Assembly (NCBI RefSeq): GCF_000730625.1 | Contig: NZ_BBIT01000024.1 | Span: 19,611-83,610, forward strand | DNA: 64,000 nucleotides | Source: Pseudomonas oryzihabitans NBRC 102199 | GTDB lineage: Bacteria; Pseudomonadota; Gammaproteobacteria; Pseudomonadales; Pseudomonadaceae | Direction: 5' to 3' | Shown: in pieces, positions 13,183 through 22,139 of the stretch | Layout of the letters: each line of letters opens with the position of its first letter | How positions within the stretch are numbered: position 1 is the first letter of the stretch | The notes under the pieces: model-generated | Told to the model about the DNA's origin: nothing | What the model saw: only the letters and a program-made list of their open reading frames with translations | Databases searched by the model: none | Position numbers and translations under genes: made by a program

Positions 13183-13635
13183 TTAGTGGGCGGCTTGCAT
13201 GCGGTGCTTCAGGTCACGCATGCGATCGTGGGTCGCACGGGCCTTTTCCAGCTGGCTGCGCAGGTTGGCCTGGGCATCCGGCGTGGCGTGTTCGTTGACG
13301 GCACGCTCCAGCGCGTGCAGCAGGCGGTCTTCCTGCTCTTCCAGTTCGCTGACGTAGGTGACCTCTTCCTTTTCCTTGCTGGCAAAGGAGGTTTTGACGT
13401 CGGTGTAGTACTTGCGGAAGCTGCCGGCAAAGGTGCCTTGCTCGGCGGGCTTCTCACCGGCAGCCGACACCTGGCTGCTCAGGGCGCTGATGATCTCGGC
13501 CTTGCTCTGGGCGATCTCGGTGAACAGGGCCTTCAATTCGGGGTTCTTCACTTCGGTGAGGGCGTGCTCGTAGAAATTCTTGCCGTCACGGGCGATCTCG
13601 ATCAGATCGTTGAGGGTTTCGGTCGTGCTGGTCAT
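13183..13635 (-). CDS. PA2169-family four-helix-bundle protein (DUF2383)
   Basis: A 150-residue all-helical protein starting MTSTTETLNDLIEIARDGKNF. The repeated pattern (YEHALTEVKNPELKALFTEI, RKYYTDVKTSF, EEQEDRLLHALERAV) fits the ferritin-like four-helix bundle of the PA2169/DUF2383 family, stress-associated proteins of unknown biochemical role. The start at 13635 is supported by a CGGAGAA Shine-Dalgarno 6 bases upstream; the longer in-frame version adds a Pro/Arg-rich tail that is probably untranslated. No signal peptide. It is transcribed in the same direction as the BON-domain gene 78 bases upstream. Confidence 0.85.
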   Translation of the reverse strand: MTSTTETLNDLIEIARDGKNFYEHALTEVKNPELKALFTEIAQSKAEIISALSSQVSAAGEKPAEQGTFAGSFRKYYTDVKTSFASKEKEEVTYVSELEEQEDRLLHALERAVNEHATPDAQANLRSQLEKARATHDRMRDLKHRMQAAH

Positions 13636-13713
13636 GGCAGTTCTCCGGGGCGAAGGGCAAGGCGTGATGGCGGCGTCGGGCGCCGCCATCGTGCCGGGTA
13701 TTAGCGGGCGTCG

Positions 13714-14073
13714 TTACTGAGCCGCTTTCAGGGCGTCAGCCGATACGGCCTTCACGCCCTTGATGGCCTTGGCTTCTTTGATCGCCAGGTCGCGCTGGGC
13801 TTCGGTCGCCACGGTGCCGGACAGGGACACGACGCCCTTGTTGGTCTCGACCTTGATGGCGGTGCCCTTGATGTGTTCGTCGGCCAGGAAGGACGCCTTC
13901 ACCTTGCTGGTGATCCAGGTGTCGGACGCGGCTTCTTCGGTCTTGTCCACGGTGTTGTTGGCGGCCAGGGTCATGTTCTGGCTGGTGGCAGCAAAGGCAC
14001 CGCCGGCCAGCGGCAGGCTCAGTACGGAAGCGGTGACGGCAGCGAGGGCAAAGGTACCGAAAGTCTTTTTCAT
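13714..14073 (-). CDS. Secreted BON-domain protein (OsmY-like)
   Basis: A 119-residue exported protein. The N-terminus (MKKTFGTFALAAVTASVLSL followed by PLAGGAFAA) is a clear Sec signal peptide with cleavage expected after AFA or AFAA. The mature part is a single BON domain (about 50-115): SDTWITSKVKASFLAD, IKVETNKGVVSLSGTV and DLAIKEAKAIKGVKAVSAD. BON domains occur in periplasmic stress proteins such as OsmY and are thought to bind phospholipid or envelope surfaces. The start is set by the signal peptide and an AGGAGTCATCTC stretch upstream. Confidence 0.88.
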   Translation of the reverse strand: MKKTFGTFALAAVTASVLSLPLAGGAFAATSQNMTLAANNTVDKTEEAASDTWITSKVKASFLADEHIKGTAIKVETNKGVVSLSGTVATEAQRDLAIKEAKAIKGVKAVSADALKAAQ

Positions 14074-14441
14074 GAGATGACTCCTGTTTTCCTTGGTTGT
14101 ACTGCGCCCAGGTCCTGGCAGCAGCGACCTAGATGTAGAGCGCAACGGCTGCGCCGAATTCCAAGACTTGTTAAAGACTTTAAAAATCAATGACTTATAT
14201 AAATTCGACGCGAGTGAAGGGCGGGCAAAATGCAACTTCCTGGCGAATAGCCCTGGTAATTTGCACGAAGTCAGACGACTCTTGAGCCCGAGCCTGGACG
14301 CGTTTTCGTCCAGGGTGCCAAAGCCGATAAAGGCGGACGAAAGAAGTAGGTTTCCAGGTGACCCGACCCGAACTGCCGTACCTTTATCCGGTCAATGCTG
14401 AATTGAACCCGACACCTGCGATCGGGCCTTGAGGATCCGGG
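14074..14441. other. Divergent intergenic region with a hairpin
   Basis: This 368-base gap separates the BON gene from the GGDEF/EAL gene. It holds an AT-rich segment (14171-14206) likely to contain promoter elements and an inverted repeat CCTGGACG (14293-14300) / CGTCCAGG (14307-14314) with a six-base loop. I see no convincing coding sequence and no match to a c-di-GMP riboswitch. Confidence 0.5.
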
Positions 14442-17400
14442 ATGCGGCCTCTTTCTCCCGCGCGCATTGCCCTGGTTTATCTGTTGCTGAGCGCCGTCTG
14501 GGTGATCGGCAGCGATGGGCTGCTGTATCTGCTGCTCAGCGATCGGGACAATGCCTATCTGTGGCACACCCTGAAGGGCCTGGCCTTCATGAGCCTGCTG
14601 TCGCTAGTGCTCTATGGCCTGCTGCGGCGCGAGGCCAGCTATCGCGAAGGCTTCATCGGCGAGCTGCAGAACCAGCGCGCCACCCAGGATTTCGTCCAGC
14701 GGCTGACCAATACCGGTGACTGGCAGCTGCTGGACGATGGCCGTCTGCTCTGCTCCGAACGCACCCTGGTGATGCTGCACCAGCCCAAGGGCAGCGATCC
14801 GCTGGATTTCGCCACCATCGCCGCCTGCGCTCGCGTCGACGACCGTGACCATGTGCGCAGCATGCTGGAGCGTCTGCAGCACATGCAGGGCCCGCTGAAT
14901 TTTTCCGCGCACTTCGACGACGGCCAGGGCAGCTGGCGCTGGCTCAACTGGCAGAGCGACTTCGACGAAGCCGGCATCACTCGTGGCGCCCTGGTCGACA
15001 TCACCAGCTACAAGCTGGCCGAACAGGCACTGCAGGACAGCCAGCGACGCTATCGCGAGCTGGTCCAGCACCTGCCACTGGTGGTGTTCGCCAGCGACCA
15101 CCGTGGTCGCTGGCAATTTCTCAATCCGGCCTGGGAAGCCCTGACCGGCCAACCCGCCACCCAACCCCTAAACCATCCCTTGGATCAGGCCTTCCATCCC
15201 CAGGACGGCGCCCGACTGCGCCAGCTGGTGGCGAAATTCGCCGCGGGTCAGCGCCTGCACTGGAACGGCGTGGTGCGGTTGCGGCTGTCGGTGGAGAGTC
15301 ATCGCTGGATGCAGATGGAGCTACGCGCCGGCCTCGATGGCGAGATCCAGGGTACCCTGACCGACATCCACCACGACTACCAGGCGCAGCAACTGCAGCA
15401 GGCCCGCAGCGATGTCCTCGACGACCTGCTCACCGGCCTGCCGCTGGCGGAAATCCAGCAGGGCATCGCCCTGCGGCTGGAGCGTATCTACCCGGAGATG
15501 CGCGTCGCCCTGCTGCTGGACGACCAAGGCGAGCATCTGCGGGTCGCCGCGGCGCCCAGTCTGCCCCCCGCCTTCCAGGCAGCGCTGGAAAGCGTGCCGC
15601 GCAGTCGCCACGACCAGGGCTGCTGCAGCGCCGTCGCCGCGAATGCCCCGGTGTTCACCATCGATGTCGAACTGGATCCGGCCTGGCAGCCGCTGTTGCC
15701 GGTCGCCCAGGCAGCCGGCATTCGCGGCGCCTGGGCCCTGCCGCTGCAGGACGAGCAGCAGCGCGCCGTGGGCGCCCTGGGCATCTACTACGGCGAGGCG
15801 CGACTGCCCGAAGCGGAGACCCAGGCGCTGATCACCGAATTCACCCGCCTGGCGGTGCTGGCCATCCGGCAACAGCGCGTGGTCCAGGCGCAACGCGCCA
15901 GCGAGGCGCGCTACCGCGGCATCTTCGAGCAGGCCTATACCGGCATCATGCTCAGCGATCTGGAGGGCCGCTGGCTGAGCGTCAACCACCACTTCTGCCA
16001 GATGCTCGGCTACTCGCAACCGGAGTTGCTGCAGAAGGACACCGCCTCGGTGACGCATCCGGAAGAGCGGGCCCTGGGCGCCGCCCTGCGCAAGCAGCTG
16101 GTCGACACCGGCCAGGACCGCTACACCCTGGAAAAACGCTATCTGCACCGCAACGGCACGCCAGTGTGGACCAACGTCACCACCCGCCTGATCCGCGACG
16201 ATCAAGGAGTGCCCCAGTACTTCATCAGCACCGCCCAGAACATCACCCTGCGCAAGCAGCAGGAGTCAAGCCTGCGCCAGGCCGCGGCCATGTTCCAGAA
16301 CAGTCGCGACGGCCTGCTGCTGCTCGACGAGCGCCGCTGGATCCTGGCGGTGAATCCGGCCTTCGCCCGCCTGCTGGGCACCCAGGAAGGCATCCTGCTC
16401 GGCCAGCGCCTGGGACTGCCCGGTGGCGGTCGCCAGGACCAGCGCTTTTATCGCGATCTCTGGCGCACCGTGCGCCGCGAGGGCCGCTGGGAAGGCGAAT
16501 TGCTCTGGCCGCGCCTCGACGGCAGCACCTTTCCGGCCTGGACCGCCATCGACACCCTCTACCCCCGGGAGACCCGGCAGTACACGGTCACCGTCAGCGA
16601 CACCACCCGCCTGCGCGAGAGCGAGGCGCGCCTGAGTCATCTGGCGCATCATGATCCGCTGACCGACCTGCCCAATCGCCTGCTGGCGCGCACCCACCTG
16701 GAACACGCCCTGGCCCTGGCCGAGCCCCAGGAATACCTGGTCGCCGTGCTGATCCTCGACTTCGATTACTTCCGCACGGTCAACGAAAGCCATGGCCATG
16801 CCTTGGGCGATGAACTGCTGGTGGAATTCGCCGCCCGGCTACGCGCCCTGCTCAGCGAGGACATCACCCTGGCGCGCATCGGTGGCGACGAGTACCTGGT
16901 CATCATCGAGCGGCTGGATCGACCCGAATTCGCCGCCCAGATCGCCCAAGCCATGCTCGGCAAGCTGGAACAGCCCTTCCACCTCGGCGAACACGACATC
17001 TATCTCAACGCCAGCATCGGCATCAGCCTCTTTCCCGACGATGGCGCCACCGCCGATGACCTCATCCGCAATGCCGACACGGCCATGCACCAGGCCAAGG
17101 ATCAGGGCCGCGACACCTTCCGCTTCTATACCCAGGCCCTTACCGAGCAGTCGCGCCGGCGGCTGAATCTGGAGTCGCGGCTGCGTACGGCGCTCAAGCG
17201 CGGCGACTTCGTCCTCTACTACCAGCCGCTGATGAGCGTCAGCACCGCCCAGACCATTGGCGTGGAAGCCCTGGTGCGCTGGCGGGATCCGGAGCTGGGT
17301 CTCATCCCGCCCACCGAATTCATTCCGCTGGCCGAGGAAACCGGGCTCATCGTGCCCCTGGGCGACTGGATCATCGAGAGCGCCTGCCAGCAGATGCACA

Positions 17401-17948
17401 GCTGGCTGGCCCAGGGACTGGAACTGGAAACCCTGGCCATCAACATCTCGCCCCGGCAATTCGCCAAGCGCGACCTGGCCAGCACCATTTCCCGCGCCCT
17501 GGCGCGCAGTCGCCTGCCGGCCGAGCACTTGGAACTGGAGATCACCGAAGGCACCCTGATGGGCAATGTCGAGGAGGCGCTGCTGTCCCTGGCGACCCTC
17601 AAGACCCTGGGGGTGCGCATCGCCGTGGACGACTTCGGCACCGGCTATTCCTCGCTGGCCTATCTGCGCCGCTTTCCGCTGGACAAGCTCAAGATCGACC
17701 AGAGCTTCATGCACGAATTGCGCAGTGACAGCGGTACCCACAGCAGCCAGGCCATCGCCGCGGCCATCGTCGCCCTGGGCCAGGGTCTGGACCTGGACGT
17801 CCTGGCCGAAGGGGTGGAGACCACCGAACAGTGGGACATCCTGCGCAAGCTGGGCTGTCAGCAATGCCAGGGCTTCCTGTTCAGCCCACCGCTGCCGCCG
17901 GAGGAGTTCGAGGTCTGGTACGCCGAACGGCAGAAGGCGCGCGCCTAG
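14442..17948 (+). CDS. Membrane-anchored PAS/GAF GGDEF-EAL c-di-GMP protein
   Basis: A 1168-residue multi-sensor protein. Two N-terminal membrane helices (about 8-30 and 45-66) are followed by PAS-like modules (about 85-200 and 205-310), a GAF domain (about 320-480), two more PAS modules (about 490-610 and 615-735), a GGDEF domain and an EAL domain. The diguanylate cyclase signature is GGDEY. The EAL domain keeps EALVRW, NISPRQF, ELEITEG, DDFGTGYSSL, KIDQSF and the AEGVET glutamate, so phosphodiesterase activity looks intact. Cyclase activity is possible since Tyr replaces only the last Phe of GGDEF. Net enzyme direction and signal are unknown. It appears monocistronic. Confidence 0.9.
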   Translation: MRPLSPARIALVYLLLSAVWVIGSDGLLYLLLSDRDNAYLWHTLKGLAFMSLLSLVLYGLLRREASYREGFIGELQNQRATQDFVQRLTNTGDWQLLDDGRLLCSERTLVMLHQPKGSDPLDFATIAACARVDDRDHVRSMLERLQHMQGPLNFSAHFDDGQGSWRWLNWQSDFDEAGITRGALVDITSYKLAEQALQDSQRRYRELVQHLPLVVFASDHRGRWQFLNPAWEALTGQPATQPLNHPLDQAFHPQDGARLRQLVAKFAAGQRLHWNGVVRLRLSVESHRWMQMELRAGLDGEIQGTLTDIHHDYQAQQLQQARSDVLDDLLTGLPLAEIQQGIALRLERIYPEMRVALLLDDQGEHLRVAAAPSLPPAFQAALESVPRSRHDQGCCSAVAANAPVFTIDVELDPAWQPLLPVAQAAGIRGAWALPLQDEQQRAVGALGIYYGEARLPEAETQALITEFTRLAVLAIRQQRVVQAQRASEARYRGIFEQAYTGIMLSDLEGRWLSVNHHFCQMLGYSQPELLQKDTASVTHPEERALGAALRKQLVDTGQDRYTLEKRYLHRNGTPVWTNVTTRLIRDDQGVPQYFISTAQNITLRKQQESSLRQAAAMFQNSRDGLLLLDERRWILAVNPAFARLLGTQEGILLGQRLGLPGGGRQDQRFYRDLWRTVRREGRWEGELLWPRLDGSTFPAWTAIDTLYPRETRQYTVTVSDTTRLRESEARLSHLAHHDPLTDLPNRLLARTHLEHALALAEPQEYLVAVLILDFDYFRTVNESHGHALGDELLVEFAARLRALLSEDITLARIGGDEYLVIIERLDRPEFAAQIAQAMLGKLEQPFHLGEHDIYLNASIGISLFPDDGATADDLIRNADTAMHQAKDQGRDTFRFYTQALTEQSRRRLNLESRLRTALKRGDFVLYYQPLMSVSTAQTIGVEALVRWRDPELGLIPPTEFIPLAEETGLIVPLGDWIIESACQQMHSWLAQGLELETLAINISPRQFAKRDLASTISRALARSRLPAEHLELEITEGTLMGNVEEALLSLATLKTLGVRIAVDDFGTGYSSLAYLRRFPLDKLKIDQSFMHELRSDSGTHSSQAIAAAIVALGQGLDLDVLAEGVETTEQWDILRKLGCQQCQGFLFSPPLPPEEFEVWYAERQKARA

Positions 17949-18036
17949 CGCCCTGACCGACGAATGTCACTGCACTGTAATCAAAACCGCTCTAGACTCG
18001 GGCTTCCACTTTTCGTCTGTCCCCGAGGGTATCAGC

Positions 18037-18228
18037 ATGAAGATCGTGGTTCGTCCCCTGCGCAAGTCCACCACCAGTGCCTGGCAGGTCTGCATCGACA
18101 AGCAGGCCATCACCTTTCTCAGCGAAGCCGATGCCCGCAGCTATGTCGCGACACTGGAGGCGCGCATCGCCGCACCCCATCCGTTGCCCCTGCGCGAAGC
18201 GGCGACAGGCCTGGCCGCGCCGCTCTAG
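18037..18228 (+). CDS. Small hypothetical protein
   Basis: A 63-residue protein, MKIVVRPLRKSTTSAWQVCI followed by DKQAITFLSEADARSY and a Pro/Ala-rich tail. The pattern suggests a short beta hairpin (WQVCIDKQAITF) and one helix (SEADARSYVATLEARI). It is preceded by CCCCGAGGGTATCAGC, an acceptable ribosome binding site. I do not recognise a named family. Codon use is typical of the neighbours. It lies between the GGDEF/EAL gene and the antiporter. Confidence 0.6.
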   Translation: MKIVVRPLRKSTTSAWQVCIDKQAITFLSEADARSYVATLEARIAAPHPLPLREAATGLAAPL

Positions 18229-18430
18229 GCCTCACCCCGCCCTGACCGCTGGTCTTGCGGATCATCCTGGCACCGCCCGTTCAGCGGCGGGCCAGGGCGA
18301 TTCACGGCGCCGCTTGCGCGAACGATTGGCTAGGCAGCTATCGAACATGTAACTTTTGCGGCGTCCGCCCCATCCTACCTCTAGGCCCTGCGTTCGCAGG
18401 GACTCGCTGTCTGATGGATCTGGAACGCCC

Positions 18431-19690
18431 ATGCTTGAACTCGCTGCTGCCTTCATCTGCTTCACCTCCCTGCTCACCTACCTCAATTACCGCTTCATCG
18501 GCCTGCCGCCGACCATCGGCGTCATGGTCATCGCCCTGATCTTTTCGGTCGGTCTGCAGAGTCTGTCCTGGCTGGGCTTTCCCGGTCTGGAACACCGCAT
18601 CGGCGAACTCCTCGGGCAGATCGACTTCAACGATCTGCTGATGAACTGGATGCTCGGCTTCCTGCTGTTCGCTGGCGCCCTGCACGTCAATCTCAAGGAC
18701 CTGCGCGACTACAAATGGGCCATCGGCGGTCTGGCCACCCTCGGGGTGATCATCTCGACGGTGCTGATCGGCTATCTCAGCCACTGGATCTTCGGCTGGC
18801 TGGGCTGGCACGTCGACCTTCTCTACTGCCTGATCTTCGGCGCCCTGATCTCACCGACCGATCCCATCGCCGTACTCGGCATCCTGCGCTCGGCCGGGGC
18901 GCCCAAGTCGCTGGAGACCACCATCGTCGGCGAGGCGCTGTTCAATGACGGCGTGGCCGTGGTGGTCTATTCGGTGCTGCTGGGGGTGATCCAGCTGGGC
19001 GAGACGCCTACGGTCAACGCGGCGCTCTGGCTGTTTGTCGAGGAAGCCGGCGGCGGCATCCTGTTCGGCCTGCTGATCGGCTTCGTCTGCTACTGGCTGA
19101 TGCTGAGCATCGAGCAGCACCAGATCGAGGTGATGCTATCCCTGGCCCTGGTGATCGGCGGCTCGACCCTGGCCAGCCACCTGCACGTCTCGGGTCCCAT
19201 CGCCATGGTGGTGGCCGGTCTGATCATCGGCAACCTGGGCCGGACCAAGGCCATGAACGACTTCACCCGGCGCTACCTGGACGGCTTCTGGGAGTTGATC
19301 GACGAGATCCTCAACGCCCTGCTGTTCGCCCTGATCGGCATGGAGCTGCTGGTGTTGCCCTTCAGCTGGACCCACCTGGGCGCGGCGCTGCTGGTGACCC
19401 TGGCGATCCTCTTCGCCCGCTGGATCAGCGTGGCGCCGGTGGTGCTGCTCAGCCCGCACTGGCGCAACATGACCCGGGGCACGGCGCGCATCCTCACCTG
19501 GGGCGCGCTGCGTGGCGGTGTCTCGGTGGCCCTGGCGCTGAGTCTGCCGGCCGGTCCGGAGCGGGATCTGATCCTGGCTCTCACCTACATCGTGGTGCTG
19601 GTCTCCATCCTCGGCCAGGGCCTGACCATCGGCCGGGTGGTCAAGAGCGTCACCGGCGGCGCCCCGGTCGCGCGCGACGAACACCACTGA
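18431..19690 (+). CDS. CPA1-family Na+/H+ antiporter
   Basis: A 419-residue polytopic inner-membrane protein with about 12 hydrophobic segments. The paired-Asp-type ion-binding region ISPTDPIAVLGILRSAGAPK and the GEALFNDGVAVVVYS motif are typical of NhaP/CPA1 monovalent cation:proton antiporters; RWISVAPVVLL and TWGALRGGVSVALALSLP (the conserved late-helix motif) are also there. It would exchange Na+ (or K+) for H+ in pH/ion homeostasis. The start at 18431 (MLELAAAFICFTSLLTYLNY) begins at the first membrane helix; the longer in-frame version adds a non-membrane Arg-rich stretch. It lacks the long cytoplasmic C-terminal domain of some relatives. Confidence 0.88.
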   Translation: MLELAAAFICFTSLLTYLNYRFIGLPPTIGVMVIALIFSVGLQSLSWLGFPGLEHRIGELLGQIDFNDLLMNWMLGFLLFAGALHVNLKDLRDYKWAIGGLATLGVIISTVLIGYLSHWIFGWLGWHVDLLYCLIFGALISPTDPIAVLGILRSAGAPKSLETTIVGEALFNDGVAVVVYSVLLGVIQLGETPTVNAALWLFVEEAGGGILFGLLIGFVCYWLMLSIEQHQIEVMLSLALVIGGSTLASHLHVSGPIAMVVAGLIIGNLGRTKAMNDFTRRYLDGFWELIDEILNALLFALIGMELLVLPFSWTHLGAALLVTLAILFARWISVAPVVLLSPHWRNMTRGTARILTWGALRGGVSVALALSLPAGPERDLILALTYIVVLVSILGQGLTIGRVVKSVTGGAPVARDEHH

Positions 19691-19702
19691 CCCCAAAACG
19701 AA

Positions 19703-19726
19703 AGAACCCCGCCGTGGCGGGGTTCT
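19703..19726. terminator. Bidirectional terminator between the antiporter gene and speD
   Basis: AGAACCCCGCC (19703-19713), GT, GGCGGGGTTCT (19716-19726), placed between two convergent genes. Confidence 0.8.
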
Positions 19727-19745
19727 CTGCGCAACAGCCGAGCGA

Positions 19746-20540
19746 TCAGCGCGGCAGGTTGCGGCCGGAGAAGATCTCGCGCATCTCGTGCTTGAGACGC
19801 TGGGTGATCTGCTGACGCTGCTCGGACGAGAGGCTGCGGGAGGCGTCGCCGAACAGATAGTTGTCCAGTTCGAATTCCTTGAGCAGCATCTTGGTGTGGA
19901 ACAGGTTGTCCTGGTACACGTTCACGTCGGTCATCTGGTAGGCCGCGCGGGTGTCTTCGGACAGGTAGTTCTGGATCGAATTGATCTCGTGGTCGATGAA
20001 GTGCTTGCGCCCTTCGATGTCGCGGGTGAAGCCGCGCACCCGGTAGTCCACGGTGACGATGTCCGAGTCGAACTGGTGGATCAGGTAATTCAGGGCCTTG
20101 AGCGGAGAGATCACGCCACAGGTGGAGACGTCGATATCGACGCGGAAGGTGGCGATGCCGTCGTCCGGATGGATCTCCGGATAGGTGTGCACCGTGATGT
20201 GGCTCTTGTCCAGGTGGCCGAGAATGGTCTCGCGCAGCGGACCGGGCGACTCCTCGATCTGGCTCTCGGTCGGCTCGACCGGTTGCTCGGAGATCAGGAT
20301 GGTCACGCTGGCACCCTGGGGATCGTAATCCTGGCGGGCGATGTTGAGGATGTTGGCCCCGATGATGTCGACCACGTCGGTCAGGATCTGGGTCAGACGC
20401 TCGGCGTCGTATTCCTCGTCGATGTACTGGACATAGGCCTGTTGATCTTCCGACGTCTCGGCGTAGCAGATGTCGTAGATGTTGAAGCTCAAGGTCTTGG
20501 TCAGGTTATTGAAACCATGGAGCCTGAGTTTGCTTTTCAC
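19746..20540 (-). CDS. speD: S-adenosylmethionine decarboxylase proenzyme
   Basis: A 264-residue pyruvoyl-dependent enzyme making decarboxylated SAM, the aminopropyl donor for spermidine. Self-cleavage to alpha and beta chains is expected at the Lys-Ser bond in [14 protein letters not shown], where the Ser becomes the pyruvoyl group. The downstream [20 protein letters not shown] and [10 protein letters not shown] segments match the E. coli-type (group 1A) enzyme. I use the GTG at 20540 because it gives the family start (V/M)[20 protein letters not shown] and the expected length; the longer frame adds about 30 unrelated residues. It shares a terminator with the convergent antiporter gene. Confidence 0.95.
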   Translation of the reverse strand: MKSKLRLHGFNNLTKTLSFNIYDICYAETSEDQQAYVQYIDEEYDAERLTQILTDVVDIIGANILNIARQDYDPQGASVTILISEQPVEPTESQIEESPGPLRETILGHLDKSHITVHTYPEIHPDDGIATFRVDIDVSTCGVISPLKALNYLIHQFDSDIVTVDYRVRGFTRDIEGRKHFIDHEINSIQNYLSEDTRAAYQMTDVNVYQDNLFHTKMLLKEFELDNYLFGDASRSLSSEQRQQITQRLKHEMREIFSGRNLPR

Positions 20541-20804
20541 GGTGGTAAAGCTCCCGTCGTGCGGTCTCTGACCGCGGTCCTGAATGCCCGTCAGTTGCGG
20601 ATTGCGCAAGCTGCGTAGGGCGGCGAACACCTCTTCGCGATGGCGATTGGCTGTGCTTTCGGGGCCCTTGCCCCTTAAGAGCGGCGCATTATGCAGATCG
20701 GCAGCGGTTGGGGCCAGAGTCTGCCGGGCCCAGGTGATGAATTGATGTCGGCGGGAGGGAGACGAGGCGGACAGCGACGCCCGGGCGGGCGTCGCGGGCG
20801 GGGG

Positions 20805-21227
20805 TCAGGCGAGGTCGACGAGTTCGTAGCTGTGGCTGATCTCGACGCCGGCGCGGCCGAGCATTATGGAGGCCGAGCAGTACTTTTCCGCCGACAGCTC
20901 GATGGCGCGCTTGACCTGGGCTTCCTTGAGGCCGCGGCCCTTGACCACGAACTTCAGGTGGATGCGGGTGAACACCTTGGGCTCGGTGTCGGCGCGGTCG
21001 GCTTCGAGAAAGGCCTCGCAGCTCTCCACCGGTTGCCGCGCCTTGCGCAGGATGCTGACCACGTCGTAGCTGGCGCAACCGCCCAGGCCGATCAGCACGG
21101 TTTCCATCGGCCGTACGCCGAGGTTGCGCCCGCCGCTTTCCGGCGGGCCATCCATGACCACCACATGGCCGCTGCCGGATTCACCGAGGAACATGGCCTC
21201 GCCTGCCCACTGGATGCGCGCTTTCAT
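20805..21227 (-). CDS. OsmC-family protein
   Basis: A 140-residue protein with the OsmC/Ohr fold. It has a redox Cys in GLGGCASYDVVSILRK and a second Cys in the helix EKYCSASIMLGRAGVEISHS, the two positions expected for the peroxidatic and resolving residues. P-M-E-T-V in the N-terminal half is typical of the YhfA-like subgroup beside crp/vfr. Likely roles are reduction of organic peroxides or detoxification of electrophiles, but the substrate is not known. It diverges from vfr across a gap of about 210 bases, the arrangement known from other pseudomonads. Confidence 0.88.
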   Translation of the reverse strand: MKARIQWAGEAMFLGESGSGHVVVMDGPPESGGRNLGVRPMETVLIGLGGCASYDVVSILRKARQPVESCEAFLEADRADTEPKVFTRIHLKFVVKGRGLKEAQVKRAIELSAEKYCSASIMLGRAGVEISHSYELVDLA

Positions 21228-21436
21228 CGCTTTCGTCCTACTTATATATACAAATGGTGATCAGCTTAACATGCTGGATGGCGTAAACTGGTAAGCAGTG
21301 AAGGGTTATTCAGCTCGCATTTAAGCTGCGCATGTTCTTATCCGGTCTTTGAATTGGAACCGGCGCAGCCTGTGCATGCACCGGTTCGGACATCGGTGCC
21401 CCCGACTCAGGTTAGCTTTCAACCTCAGGAATCAGC

Positions 21437-22081
21437 ATGGCCGCTATCATCCCACCCGCGAAGTTACAGCACATCGACAAGCTGCTAGCGCATTGCTCGC
21501 GTCGCCGTTACACGGCAAAAACCACCATCATCTACGCTGGCGACAACAGCGAAAGCCTGTTCTTCATCCTCAAGGGTTCGGTGACCATCCTCATCGAAGA
21601 CGATGAAGGCCGCGAAATGATCATCGCCTATCTCAACGCCGGAGACTTCTTCGGCGAGATGGGGCTGTTCTCCAAGGAAGGCAGCGAGCCCGAGCGCAGC
21701 GCCTGGGTCCGCGCCCGCACCGAGTGCGAAGTCGCCGAGATCAGCTACAGCCAGTTCCGCGAACTGAGTCAGCAGGATCCGGACATGCTGTTCTCCCTGG
21801 GTCGCCAGATGGCCGAGCGCCTGCGCCAGACCACCCGCAAGGTCGGCGACCTGGCCTTCCTCGACGTCACCGGTCGCGTGGCCCGCACTCTGCTCGACCT
21901 GTGCAAGCAGCCCGATGCCATGACCCACCCGGACGGCATGCAGATCAAGATCACCCGCCAGGAGATCGGCCGCATCGTCGGTTGCTCCCGCGAGATGGTC
22001 GGTCGGGTCCTTAAGTCCCTCGAAGAACAGGGTCTGGTCCACGTCAAGGGCAAGACCATGGTGGTGTTCGGCACCCGCTGA
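21437..22081 (+). CDS. vfr: Vfr, cAMP-responsive transcription factor (CRP family)
   Basis: A 214-residue CRP homologue. The cyclic-nucleotide-binding domain has FFGEMGLFS and the phosphate-binding RSAWVRA motif, followed by the dimerisation helix ([20 protein letters not shown]) and the winged helix with recognition motif [20 protein letters not shown]. In Pseudomonas, Vfr-cAMP controls virulence, quorum sensing and type IV pilus functions; in non-pathogens its regulon differs. The start at 21437 matches the family length. A strong hairpin follows the stop. Confidence 0.95.
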   Translation: MAAIIPPAKLQHIDKLLAHCSRRRYTAKTTIIYAGDNSESLFFILKGSVTILIEDDEGREMIIAYLNAGDFFGEMGLFSKEGSEPERSAWVRARTECEVAEISYSQFRELSQQDPDMLFSLGRQMAERLRQTTRKVGDLAFLDVTGRVARTLLDLCKQPDAMTHPDGMQIKITRQEIGRIVGCSREMVGRVLKSLEEQGLVHVKGKTMVVFGTR

Positions 22082-22106
22082 GCCCGTCCGCTAGCCCCTG
22101 CCTGCA

Positions 22107-22128
22107 GGCGGGGGCCACGGCCCCCGCC
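22107..22128 (+). terminator. Hairpin after vfr
   Basis: GGCGGGGGCC (22107-22116), AC, GGCCCCCGCC (22119-22128): a ten-pair GC-only stem without a T tail. It may terminate vfr or protect transcripts from the convergent BCCT gene. Confidence 0.55.
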
Positions 22129-22139
22129 CGTCCAGAGCG

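Noticed and set aside
14260..14441. Possible c-di-GMP riboswitch ahead of the GGDEF/EAL gene
   Set aside because: The hairpin and a GCCAAAGCC-like string were considered, but the conserved GEMM core and its spacing are not present.
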